Part shown: positions 43,714-52,643 of the stretch, one piece after another
Layout of the letters: each line of letters starts with the position of its first letter
Position numbering within the stretch: position 1 is the stretch's first letter
Origin: CAYYWP01 sp050176585
GTDB lineage: Bacteria; Desulfobacterota; Binatia; HRBIN30; CADEER01
DNA length: 64,000 bases
Assembly (NCBI GenBank): GCA_050176585.1
Contig: JBFXHX010000014.1
Coordinates: 1 to 64,000 of the forward strand
Direction of reading: 5' to 3'
Program-made: the position numbers and the translations under genes
Notes under the pieces: generated by a model
The model's database searches: none
Told to the model about the DNA's origin: nothing
Seen by the model: the letters and a program-made list of their open reading frames with translations, nothing else

Positions 43714-44994
43714 ATGGCCACGCCTTCCGCTCGAACGCAGCGGGGGTGCCCGCATGCGCCCGCCTGCGTTGGGTGCCCATTGATCGGCACGCCCTACGGT
43801 GGGCAGTTGCGCGCGAAGGTCGCGCGGGTCGCGGCCGCAGTCGCCGCCTACCCGCGCTTGAGCGGATTGGCCGTGCCGCCGGTGATCGGCTCGCCGCGGC
43901 TGTTCGGCTATCGCAATCAGGCGAAGCTGGTCGTTCGCCGCAGCCGCCGGGGTCTGCTCTTGGGCGTGTACCGGCCCGGCACGCACGAGGTCGTCGACAT
44001 CTCGGAATGCCCCGTGCACGATCCCCGCATCACCGACGTCCTGCGCGGCGTGCGCGCCGCCAGCGAGGCGCTCTCGGCGCCGGTATATGACGAGCGCGAC
44101 GGCAGCGGCTGGCTGCGCTACGTGGTCGTGCGAACCAGCGCCTGGCGCCGCGCCGCTGAAGTGATCCTCGTGGTCCGCGGCCGCGCTTGGCCAGGCGAAC
44201 GCGAGCTGGTCAAGCGGTTGCGCCGGTTACGCGGCGTCGCCAGCGTCGTGCTCAACGTCAATGCCTCGCCGGGCAACGCCATCTTTGGCCCGACATTCAT
44301 CAGCTCACCGGTGGACGGGGCGCTGTACGAGCGCATCGGTGCGGTCACCTTGCGCAGCCGAGCCGGCGCATTCCTGCAAGCCAACATCGGGGTAGCGCGC
44401 CGCGTATACCAGTGCGCGCTCCGCTTCGCCGATCCGGGCCCGGATGACATCGCCGTCGATCTGTATTGCGGCGTGGGCGCGATCAGCCTCATGCTCGCCG
44501 GGCGCGCCAAGTTCGTGCTCGGAGTGGAAGAGTCGGCCCGGGCGGTGCTCGACGCCAAGCGCAATATCCGCCTGAACGGGTACCACAACGTGCGTTTCAC
44601 AGCGGCGCAGGCGGACGAGGGCCTCGCGCAAGCCGCCGCGATGTTCGACCGCATCGACGTGGTGGTGGTGAATCCGCCCCGCAAAGGGCTCGATGCGGTG
44701 ACGCGCGCCGCGATCGCGTCGGCCGCGCCGCGGCGGATCGTGTACGTATCCTGCGACCCGGATACGCTGGCTCGCGATCTCGACAGGTTTGCCGAGCACG
44801 GCTGGCGCATCACCGCCGTGCAGCCGTTCGATATGCTGCCGCAAACCGAGCACGTCGAATGCGTCGCGCTGCTCGAGTCGGGCGGCGCTGGGGAGGACCG
44901 CGACGATCGGCGGTTGGGCGATGCGGCGCGATCGGCGGAGGCAACGGACCGGCGCGGCAATGGCGAGGGAAGCCGCCGTACCATCGACGCCTGA
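43714..44994 (+). CDS. RlmD/TrmA-family (uracil-C5) RNA methyltransferase
   Basis: This 426-residue SAM-dependent enzyme is of the class that methylates 23S rRNA uridines. An N-terminal Cys cluster (GCPHAPACVGCPL, then SECPVH) could bind an iron-sulfur cluster as in RlmD. Other blocks: FGYRNQAKLVVR, GAFLQANIGVARRVY, DLYCGVGAISLML, VVVNPPRKGLD and the catalytic YVSCDPDTLARDL. The last 38 residues are a charged disordered tail. There is no TRAM domain, so the exact target base (RlmD- or RlmCD-type) is not certain. Confidence 0.9.
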   Translation: MATPSARTQRGCPHAPACVGCPLIGTPYGGQLRAKVARVAAAVAAYPRLSGLAVPPVIGSPRLFGYRNQAKLVVRRSRRGLLLGVYRPGTHEVVDISECPVHDPRITDVLRGVRAASEALSAPVYDERDGSGWLRYVVVRTSAWRRAAEVILVVRGRAWPGERELVKRLRRLRGVASVVLNVNASPGNAIFGPTFISSPVDGALYERIGAVTLRSRAGAFLQANIGVARRVYQCALRFADPGPDDIAVDLYCGVGAISLMLAGRAKFVLGVEESARAVLDAKRNIRLNGYHNVRFTAAQADEGLAQAAAMFDRIDVVVVNPPRKGLDAVTRAAIASAAPRRIVYVSCDPDTLARDLDRFAEHGWRITAVQPFDMLPQTEHVECVALLESGGAGEDRDDRRLGDAARSAEATDRRGNGEGSRRTIDA

Positions 44995-45058
44995 GCCATC
45001 GGCGCGCTCAAGACCGCTCTCCCTTGACTCGAGGTGGGCGGCGAGGGATTTCGCCCGC

Positions 45059-48000
45059 ATGCGCTGTCGCCCCTGCGGCAACGAGCTGCTGCCTGGCAAA
45101 GCCTTCTGTCACGCCTGCGGAGCCCCCGCGCCGCAGTGCTGCGCGCGTTGCGGCGCGGAGGTGAAATCGGGCTTTCGCTTCTGCCCGGATTGCGGTGCCG
45201 GTCTGGCCGCAGAGGTTCCATCCCCGACTGTCGAGGAGATGCCGACGGCGCGCTACACGCCGGTCCCGGAGCAGCTCGCGCAGAAGTTTCGCGCCGCGCC
45301 GCCGCTCGCCGGCGAGCGCAAACAGGTCACCGTCCTCTTCTGCGATCTGGCCGGGTCGACGGCGGTGGCGAGCGGGCTCGATCCGGAGGAGTATCGCGAG
45401 CTGCTCGACCAGTATCTCGCCCTCGCGCTGTACGAGGTGCATCGCTTCGAGGGCTTGGTGAATCAGGTGTCCGGCGACGGGTTCATGGCGCTGTTCGGGG
45501 CGCCGATCGCGCACGAGGACGCACCGCAGCGCGCCATCTGGGCCGCGCTGGCGATTCGCGACGGTCTGGCGCACTTCAACCAGCAGCTGCAGCGGGATCG
45601 CGGAATCGCCTTGCCCGCGCGCATCGGCATCCACACCGGTCCCGTGGTGGTGGGTCCCGTCGGCAACGACCTGCGCATGGACTACACCGCCATCGGCGAC
45701 ACCACGAATCTCGCTTCACGGCTCGAGCAGCTCGCGCGACCGGGCACGATCCTCATCAGCGACGTGACGGCACGCCTGGCGCACGGCTTCGTGCGCCTGC
45801 GCGGTGTAGAGCCGCTGATCGTCAAAGGGCGTACCGAGCCGGTGATTGCGTACGAGGTGCTCGACGTCCACGCCGAGGCCAGCCCGATGGCGGTCGCGAC
45901 GGCGCGCGGCCTCACGCCCCTGGTCGGCCGCGACGAAGAGCTCGCGCAACTGCACGCGTGTTACGAGCGGGCGCGCGGGCATTTCGCCCAGGTGGTCGCT
46001 GTCATCGGCGAAGTCGGAAGCGGCAAGTCGCGGCTGATCCACGAGTTCACGCAGCGCCTGCGCACCGCTCCCGAACCCCCGCGCTTGCTCGAGGGCCGCT
46101 GCGCCGCGCTCGAGCAAGCGGTGCCGTTCGGGCCGTTCATCGCCATTCTGCGCCAGTACTTCGACCTCGGACCGCACGACCCTTCAGCGGCTGAGACGGT
46201 GGCGGCCCGGCTCGATGGCGCCGCCGCCGGCGCGGCATATCCGCTGCTCTGCCGCGCGCTATCGACACGGGCGTCGCAGGCGGCGCAGATGGCGGACGAG
46301 GCGCTGAAACGGGAGGTGTTCGGCGCGGTCGCCGATTTGGTGCGCGCCGAGAGCGGCCGCGGGCCGCTGGTGGTGACGCTCGAGGACCTGCACTGGATAG
46401 ACGAGCCGTCGCAGGAGTTGCTGCAGGTGCTGATTACGGGCGTGAGCCGCGCACCGGTGATGATCCTGGTCAGCCACCGGCCCGACTACCGGCCGGGCTG
46501 GCGGACGGGTGCTGCCGTCACCCAGCTCCCGCTGCGACCGCTGCCCGACGATGACGTCGCGCGGATCGCACGCGCCGTAGCGCGCGGATCGCTGCCGCCG
46601 GCGCTCGAAGCGCGCGTGCTCGCCAAGGCCGAAGGCAGCCCGTTTTTCGCCGAGGAGATCATGCGGTCGCTCGCGGAGGACGGGTATCTTTCCGCCGGGG
46701 AAGCAGGAGTGCGGCTCACGCGGCCCATCGACGAGATTTCAATTCCGGGCAGCGTGCGGGAAGTCCTCGCCGCCAGGCTCGATCGACTCGGCGCGAGCGC
46801 CAAGCGGGTGGCGCAGATCGCCGCCGTGCTCGGACGTCAGTTTCATCGCGACCACGTCGCCGAGTTGCTGGCCGACGAGCGCATCGACGTGGACCGCGAG
46901 CTCGCGGAGCTGATGCGGCGCGGCGTCGTACACCGCCAGAGCCTATTCCTGAGCGCCGCGTACCGCTTCGGCGAGAGCCTGACGCGGGAAGTGGCGTACG
47001 AGTCGTTGCTGCACCGGCAGCGCCGGCAGCTGCACGGCCAGGTCGCGGCGCTGCTGGAGCGCGGCCACGGCGAGCCGGAGCGCGCCAGCTCCGCGCTCAT
47101 CGCGCATCATTACGCGCTCGCGCACGACCGACCCCGAGCGGTGGAAGCGCTGCTGCGCGCCGCCGCCGACGCCGAGCGGCTGCCGTCCTACCACACCGCG
47201 CTCGATCTCTGCCGGAAGGCGTGGGAGATCGGCGAAGCGGCCCTGCGCGAAGCGCCGGCCGACGAGCGCTTCGCGCGCTGGGTGATGGAGGCCACCCGGG
47301 CCTACGCGCGCCTGACGGTCATGTACGGCGCGTCCACGGACCCGGTCGCCACGCGCGCGGCGCTGCGCGGGCGCGAGCTCGCCGAGCGCCTGGGCGACGC
47401 CGACGCCACTGCGCTGTTGAGCACGCTGCACGGCATGCTCCTCGCCACCGATCCGGCGCGGTTCGCGGAGGCGCTCGCCATCGTCGAAGCCGCGGTCGCG
47501 GACGCCAGACGCAGCGGCGATGCGCTCTTGCCGTTGAGCGTTTCGCGCGCGGTCGCGGCGCTGGCGCTCATGGACGGCGATTTCGCCGGTGCGCGACGCA
47601 CGATCGAGACGACTCTCGCAGAGCTGGAGTCGCACGGGCAGCGCGAGGCGCTGTCCGATCTCTACCTGTCCGCGCGCTGGCTGTATGCGGCCGCCTTGCA
47701 AACCGCCGGCGACCTCGCCGCCGCATTTCGCGAAGCGACCGAGACCCTCGCGCTCGCCGAGCGGGCGTGCAACCGCACGGTCGAGAGCGGCAGCGCGACG
47801 GTGCTGGCGATGATCCATGCGCTGCGCGGAAATTACGCGGAGATGCGGCGCTGGGCCGAGCGCGGCTTGGCGACAGCAGAGCAAATCGGCAACGTCGCGG
47901 GTGTCCACCGGTCCGAGGCGCTCCTGCTCGCCGCGCGGGTGGCGTCGGGAGAGAGCGGGGCGTGGACTGCCGTCGCCGACCGACTGGAGGACGGCATCGG

Positions 48001-48421
48001 CAAGGGCGGGAACATGGTGATGGCCATTCATTCGATCACCGACGCATTGATCGGCCTGGGGGAGCTGACGCGCGCCGAACGCGTCGCGCGCTTGGCGCTG
48101 GCGCGCGCCAGCGGACGTCATCGCGAGTTGCTGGCCAACGCGGCGCTCGGCAACGTGCTCGCCCGGCTCGGCCCGGGTGCGTGGGCGGAGGCTGCACGCA
48201 CGCTCGATCGCGCCGCCGAGCTCGCCGACGCGATCGGCGATCGCGCGGTGCTCGTCGATGTGCTGCTGGCGCGGGGGCGTCTGGAGCTGGCGCGTGAAGC
48301 CGCCGATGCGGCGCGGCTCGCGGTGGCGCGGGCGCGGGCCGTGTACGAAGGGCTCGGTTTGCGCTGCCACGACCGCGCGATCGCCCGGCTCATGGCCGAC
48401 GTCGAAATGCTGTCTGCGTGA
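45059..48421 (+). CDS. Large adenylate cyclase / ATPase / TPR regulator with zinc ribbons
   Basis: This 1120-residue cytoplasmic protein has double zinc ribbons at 1-50 (CRPCGNE, CHACGA; CARCGAE, CPDCGA). A class III nucleotide cyclase domain follows at 85-270, with metal aspartates Asp96 (LFCDLAGST) and Asp140 (SGDGFMALFG). An AAA/ATPase module starts near 285 with the P-loop GEVGSGKS at 317-324. A long helical TPR-like region fills about 700-1120. Similar proteins are common in actinobacteria and deltaproteobacteria and resemble STAND signalling ATPases. ATG 45059 is chosen because the zinc ribbon starts at residue 3. Trigger and output are unknown. Confidence 0.86.
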   Translation: MRCRPCGNELLPGKAFCHACGAPAPQCCARCGAEVKSGFRFCPDCGAGLAAEVPSPTVEEMPTARYTPVPEQLAQKFRAAPPLAGERKQVTVLFCDLAGSTAVASGLDPEEYRELLDQYLALALYEVHRFEGLVNQVSGDGFMALFGAPIAHEDAPQRAIWAALAIRDGLAHFNQQLQRDRGIALPARIGIHTGPVVVGPVGNDLRMDYTAIGDTTNLASRLEQLARPGTILISDVTARLAHGFVRLRGVEPLIVKGRTEPVIAYEVLDVHAEASPMAVATARGLTPLVGRDEELAQLHACYERARGHFAQVVAVIGEVGSGKSRLIHEFTQRLRTAPEPPRLLEGRCAALEQAVPFGPFIAILRQYFDLGPHDPSAAETVAARLDGAAAGAAYPLLCRALSTRASQAAQMADEALKREVFGAVADLVRAESGRGPLVVTLEDLHWIDEPSQELLQVLITGVSRAPVMILVSHRPDYRPGWRTGAAVTQLPLRPLPDDDVARIARAVARGSLPPALEARVLAKAEGSPFFAEEIMRSLAEDGYLSAGEAGVRLTRPIDEISIPGSVREVLAARLDRLGASAKRVAQIAAVLGRQFHRDHVAELLADERIDVDRELAELMRRGVVHRQSLFLSAAYRFGESLTREVAYESLLHRQRRQLHGQVAALLERGHGEPERASSALIAHHYALAHDRPRAVEALLRAAADAERLPSYHTALDLCRKAWEIGEAALREAPADERFARWVMEATRAYARLTVMYGASTDPVATRAALRGRELAERLGDADATALLSTLHGMLLATDPARFAEALAIVEAAVADARRSGDALLPLSVSRAVAALALMDGDFAGARRTIETTLAELESHGQREALSDLYLSARWLYAAALQTAGDLAAAFREATETLALAERACNRTVESGSATVLAMIHALRGNYAEMRRWAERGLATAEQIGNVAGVHRSEALLLAARVASGESGAWTAVADRLEDGIGKGGNMVMAIHSITDALIGLGELTRAERVARLALARASGRHRELLANAALGNVLARLGPGAWAEAARTLDRAAELADAIGDRAVLVDVLLARGRLELAREAADAARLAVARARAVYEGLGLRCHDRAIARLMADVEMLSA

Positions 48422-48482
48422 GGGGTGGGGCCGGAGCGCAGTTTGCCGGAGCCGGACCGCCGGGTTCCGCGATACGCATCCC

Positions 48483-49598
48483 TCAGCCGGCGCTCGCGCG
48501 CACGGCAGCGATCACCTCCTCCACTTGCGCAGCGGTCAAGAACGGCGACATGGGCAGCGACAGCACCTCCGCTGCCGCCGCCTCGGCGACGGGGAACGCG
48601 CCGGCCTCATACCCGAGATGGCGATAGCCCTCCTGCTGATGGAGACAGCGCGGGTAATGGACGGCGGTGCCGATGCCGCGCGCGGCGAGCGCCTCGTGCA
48701 CGCGGTCGCGCCGCGGGCTGCGGATCGCGTATTGGTGGTACACGTGCTCCACCTCCGGCCGCGCTTCCGGCAGCATGAGCGGCAAACCCGCGAGGCTCGC
48801 GCCGTAGCACGTCGCGATCGTTCGGCGGGCGCGGTTCCACGCGTCGAGGTGGGGCAGCTTCACCCGCAGCACCGCGGCGTGGAGCGCGTCGAGCCGGGAA
48901 TTTCGCCCGTCGGAAAGCACGTGCTCGTATTTCGCGCGCTCGCCGTGATTCGCGATCAGCCGCACGCGCGCCGCCACGTCGTCGCGTTGCGTCACGACGG
49001 CGCCGGCATCGCCCATCGCCCCGAGGTTCTTGGTCGGATAGAAGCTGAAGCAACCGGCGTCGCCGACGGTGCCGGCGCGCCGGCGCTGGCCGTCGACCGT
49101 GCACCACGCGCCGTGCGCCTGCGCGGCATCCTCGATGAGCGCGGCGCCTTCCGCGCGGGCGAGGGCGCATAACAGGCCGAGGTCAGCCGGCTGCCCGTAC
49201 AGATGCACGGCGATGATCGCCTTGATCCGGTGTTGGCGGCACGCGGCTGCCGCACGGCCGACGTCGATGGTGAAATCTTCGCCGATGTCCGCGAACACCG
49301 GCTTGGCGCCGGTCCGCACGATGGCTTCGGCGGTGGCGGCAAAGGTGAAGGGCGCGGTGAGCACGCAGTCGCCGCGCTGGATGCCCAGGGCGTGGAGGGC
49401 GAGCTCCAGCGCGTCGGATCCGTTTGCGACGCCGATCACGTGCCGCGCGCCGAGATAGCTGGCGAATTCGCTCTCGAACTCCTCCACTTCCGCGCCGCCG
49501 ATGAACGCCGTGCGGTCGACGACGCGCGCGATCGCCGCGTCGATCTCTGGGCGGAGCGCGCGGTATTCGGATGCGAGGTCCAGCAGCGGAACGGGCAT
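48483..49598 (-). CDS. DegT/DnrJ/EryC1/StrS aminotransferase
   Basis: This 371-residue PLP enzyme places an amino group on a nucleotide-linked keto sugar. The Schiff-base Lys190 is in FSFYPTKNLGAMGD, and the PLP-binding Asp157 is in EDAAQAHGA. FIGGAEVEEFE, GVANGSDALELAL, VHLYGQPAD and YPRCLHQQEGY are typical. Such enzymes supply amino sugars for lipopolysaccharide or glycan chains. It follows aroD on the same strand after 10 bp. It could use the keto sugar produced by the RfbB step, but the loci are 17 kb apart. Confidence 0.92.
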   Translation of the reverse strand: MPVPLLDLASEYRALRPEIDAAIARVVDRTAFIGGAEVEEFESEFASYLGARHVIGVANGSDALELALHALGIQRGDCVLTAPFTFAATAEAIVRTGAKPVFADIGEDFTIDVGRAAAACRQHRIKAIIAVHLYGQPADLGLLCALARAEGAALIEDAAQAHGAWCTVDGQRRRAGTVGDAGCFSFYPTKNLGAMGDAGAVVTQRDDVAARVRLIANHGERAKYEHVLSDGRNSRLDALHAAVLRVKLPHLDAWNRARRTIATCYGASLAGLPLMLPEARPEVEHVYHQYAIRSPRRDRVHEALAARGIGTAVHYPRCLHQQEGYRHLGYEAGAFPVAEAAAAEVLSLPMSPFLTAAQVEEVIAAVRASAG

Positions 49599-49608
49599 TG
49601 CGGACCTT

Positions 49609-50334
49609 TCAGGCGCGGGGCGGGTGCGTGTCGGCGAATCGCGGGGAGTACCGGCGCAGCTCGTCGTAGAGCTCGCCGAGCGGCAACTGGCCCGGTGCGG
49701 TGGGGGTGCCGGCGAAGCCGTAGGTGAGCACCGAGCCGAGCAACGGGAAGAACACCCGCGAGGCCATGCCGGCGCGGCCCATCGCGATGACGACCCGCGG
49801 CTGATCCCCCGTGCGGGGCAGCAAGTCCGCCAAGCGCGCGAGATCGCGGGTGTCGGCGGTGGTGACGGCGATCTTCACCACGTCGGCATGTCGGCCGTCG
49901 GCGAGCGCGACTTCCAACGCGGCGGTGGGCGGGGCGGTGGTGAAGTCGTGATACGACACCATCGCGAGCGCGCCGCAACGGCGCGCGAGCGCGACCACGG
50001 TATCGCGCAGCGGCGCGCGCAGCTCGACGTCGAGCCCGTCCACGAGCGGCGCGATCGCGGTGTAGAGCGCCAGCCGCTCGGGATCGCCCAACTCGGCCTC
50101 GCCGCCCTCGGCCGACCAGCGGACCGTGCCGAGCAGCGGCTTCCCGAGCGCGCGAGCCGACCGGCAGACCGCTTCGGCGTGTGCGACCGCGGGCCGGGTA
50201 AATGCATCCACGCGCAGTTCGATCACATCGGCGAGGCCGGCCCAGCCCGCGCAGTCGCCGCTCAGATCGCGGTCGGTCACCGCGGCGACGATCGCTGGTG
50301 TTTCGCCGAGCTCGAGGGGACCGATGCGGGTCAT
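49609..50334 (-). CDS. aroD: 3-dehydroquinate dehydratase, type I (AroD)
   Basis: This 241-residue TIM-barrel enzyme converts 3-dehydroquinate to 3-dehydroshikimate in aromatic amino-acid synthesis. The family motif IELRVDAF is at about 38-45, the catalytic His129 in SYHDF, and the Schiff-base Lys154 in VVKIAVTT. The C-terminal SRVFFPLLGSVLTYGF block is also present. The ATG at 50334 gives the usual short N-terminus. It is a stand-alone type I enzyme, not fused to AroE. It sits just upstream of the DegT aminotransferase gene. Confidence 0.92.
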   Translation of the reverse strand: MTRIGPLELGETPAIVAAVTDRDLSGDCAGWAGLADVIELRVDAFTRPAVAHAEAVCRSARALGKPLLGTVRWSAEGGEAELGDPERLALYTAIAPLVDGLDVELRAPLRDTVVALARRCGALAMVSYHDFTTAPPTAALEVALADGRHADVVKIAVTTADTRDLARLADLLPRTGDQPRVVIAMGRAGMASRVFFPLLGSVLTYGFAGTPTAPGQLPLGELYDELRRYSPRFADTHPPRA

Positions 50335-50503
50335 GCGCGGCAGCGTCGCATGCGGCAAACGCGAAGGCCAGCCGCCGCGGCTTTCCGCGCCATCGCGAGC
50401 CGGCGCGCCCGCCCGCCGCGATGGGCCGGCAAATTCCTCGACTTGCCCGCCGCCCACCGGTACTCTCCGGCGCGTGAAGTGGCTGCACCGCGCGGGGACC
50501 GAC

Positions 50504-52600
50504 ATGTCGCGACGGCTGTTCTGGGGCGGGTTGCTGGTGATTGCGGCGTCGGCCGCGGTGGCCCGGGTGGTGGGTTTGAGCGATCTGCCGCCTGGATTGT
50601 TCTGCGACGAAGCGGCGCTCGGGTACAACGCCCACGCCCTCTGGCACACCGCGCGCGACGAGCACGGCAACCTGCTGCCGCTCTACGTCTGGTCATTCGG
50701 CGTCAGCTACAAGAATCCCGTCTTCATCTACACCGCGACGTTGCCGGTCGGCCTGCTGGGGTTGAGCGAGTTCAGCGTGCGCGTTACCTCCGCCTTCTTC
50801 GGCGTGCTGGCCGTGATCGGCATCGGGCTGCTGGGCCGCGTGATCTTCGGCGCCGCCGCGGGGCTGATCGCCGCACTCTTGCTGGCCGCGGTGCCCTGGC
50901 ACGTGCACTTCAGCCGGATCGCCTTCGAGCTCATCGCGTTTCCGGCCGTGTTCTCGTTCGCCTTCGCGGCGCTCGCCGCCGCAATGCGCGGCCGGCCCCG
51001 GTGGCTGCTCGCCGCCGGTCCGCTGTTCGCGCTGTGCCTCTACACGTACGCGCCCGCCAAGCTGTTCGTGCCGCTGTTCCTGATCGGTGCGCTGTGCGTG
51101 TATCGCCGGCGCTTGTGGGCGGCGCGACGCACCGCCGCCGCTGCCGCGGTGCTGATGGTGTTGACCGGTCTGCCGGTCGCGATGTTCGACCTGAAGCACC
51201 GCGACCGCTCGGGGCAGTACTTCCAGAACACCACGGTGCTGAACGCCGCCCACAGCGTGTCCCAGAATGCGCGGCGCGTGGGGGAGCAGTACGCGCGCTT
51301 CTTTTCCGATGAGTTTCTCTTCCAGCGCGGCGACCCGCTGCCGCGCCACGCGGTACCCGGCTTCGGCGAGCTCTATCGCGCCATGATCCCGCTGCTGGTC
51401 CTCGGCGTGTTGTGGTGCCTCTGGCCGGGGCGTCCGGAAGGCAAGTTGGTGCTCTGGTGGTTGGTGTTGTACCCGATCGCACCGGCGCTGATGAACGAGG
51501 CGCCGAGCGCCTCGCGCGGAATCATCGGGGTGGGCGGGTTCTGCCTGCTCGCCGCCGCCGGCGCGAGGCTGGCCCTCGACGCCTTGCGCCGAGTGGCGCC
51601 TACACCGCGCGTGGCCCATGCGCTGCAGGCGGCGGCGGTCGCGATCCTGATCGTCGCGCTCGGCCGCGAGGCGGTCGCGTACGCCCATGCGTACGTGCAC
51701 GCATATCCTGCCTACGCCGCCGCCGACTTCCAGTTCGGGTATCGCGAGGCCATCGCGTTCATGGAAGCGCGTCGGAAACAGTACGACCTGTTCCTGCTCA
51801 CCGCGAACAACGTGAACATGCCGCAGGTGTTCACCGCGTTTTACAACGCCGACCGGCCCGGCCGCGGAGATGGTCAGGACGACGGCTATCTGATCATCCG
51901 CCCCGACGAGTTCGACCGGTACGAGATGAACCAGCGTATCCTCGCGGCGCTGCGCGAGGACGATGTGCCGTTCTTTGACGACTACACGGAGCTGCACCGC
52001 GTGCTGCAGCCGAACGGCCGCACCGAGTACGTCATCGCGGAGGTGCGCAGCCGCAAGCGCTACTTGCGCGAATGGCTGGTGCTCGGGCCGTTCGACAATC
52101 GCGACGGGAGCGGAGTGGCGCGCGACTTCATCGACCCCGCTGCACCGCCCGCGGGCGCCGACTCGCCGTGGGGGCGGGTCGATTGGCAGCATGTCATCCC
52201 ACAGTTCGTCGACATCGACTTCAACAACCTCTTCCGCCCCGGCGCGCTGTCGAGAAACCAGTCGCTGGACTGGCTGTGCGCGTATGCCACCACGGAAATC
52301 CGTGCGGATGCACCGCAGCATGCGCAACTCGAGATCGCGACCGCGGGGCAGGCGCTGCAGGCCTGGGTGAACGGCCGGCCGGTGACGCAGCGCATGGGAC
52401 CGGCTGGCGCGCCGCGGCGCTGGCCGATTCAACTCCAAGCTGGGGACAATCACGTCCTGGTGAAACTCTGCAAGGCGACGGGGGACTGGTTCTTCACCGC
52501 GCGCATCACCGACCACGAGGGGCGCGATGTCAAAGAGCTGGGCGTGCGGGCAAAGCTGCCGCAGCGGGGTGCTCCGGCCCCGCCGGACGGTTCGGCATGA
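50504..52600 (+). CDS. GT39-type membrane glycosyltransferase with C-terminal beta domain
   Basis: This 698-residue protein has about 11 membrane helices up to residue 410. The GT39/PMT-like N-terminal loop LPPGLFCDEAALGYNAHAL has the catalytic-type Asp-Glu pair (DE) just after helix 1. A soluble part follows, with a periplasmic alpha/beta segment (about 410-520) and a beta-sandwich domain (about 535-680: WLVLGPFDNRDGSG, AYATTEIRA, AWVNGRPV, LVKLCKATGDWFFTARITD) like PA14 or carbohydrate-binding modules. The fused domain could hold the glycan acceptor. ATG 50504 is preferred over GTG 50474. Polyprenyl-linked sugars are the usual donors. Confidence 0.82.
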   Translation: MSRRLFWGGLLVIAASAAVARVVGLSDLPPGLFCDEAALGYNAHALWHTARDEHGNLLPLYVWSFGVSYKNPVFIYTATLPVGLLGLSEFSVRVTSAFFGVLAVIGIGLLGRVIFGAAAGLIAALLLAAVPWHVHFSRIAFELIAFPAVFSFAFAALAAAMRGRPRWLLAAGPLFALCLYTYAPAKLFVPLFLIGALCVYRRRLWAARRTAAAAAVLMVLTGLPVAMFDLKHRDRSGQYFQNTTVLNAAHSVSQNARRVGEQYARFFSDEFLFQRGDPLPRHAVPGFGELYRAMIPLLVLGVLWCLWPGRPEGKLVLWWLVLYPIAPALMNEAPSASRGIIGVGGFCLLAAAGARLALDALRRVAPTPRVAHALQAAAVAILIVALGREAVAYAHAYVHAYPAYAAADFQFGYREAIAFMEARRKQYDLFLLTANNVNMPQVFTAFYNADRPGRGDGQDDGYLIIRPDEFDRYEMNQRILAALREDDVPFFDDYTELHRVLQPNGRTEYVIAEVRSRKRYLREWLVLGPFDNRDGSGVARDFIDPAAPPAGADSPWGRVDWQHVIPQFVDIDFNNLFRPGALSRNQSLDWLCAYATTEIRADAPQHAQLEIATAGQALQAWVNGRPVTQRMGPAGAPRRWPIQLQAGDNHVLVKLCKATGDWFFTARITDHEGRDVKELGVRAKLPQRGAPAPPDGSA

Positions 52601-52621
52601 GGGCACCGGACGCGAACCGGC

Positions 52622-52638
52622 CGCCCGGATTACGGGCG
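52622..52638. terminator. Short hairpin between convergent genes
   Basis: CGCCCG (52622-52627), a 5-base loop GATTA, and CGGGCG (52633-52638) form a 6-bp stem in the 43-bp gap between two convergent stops. There is no T-run. Confidence 0.45.
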
Positions 52639-52643
52639 CGCGC

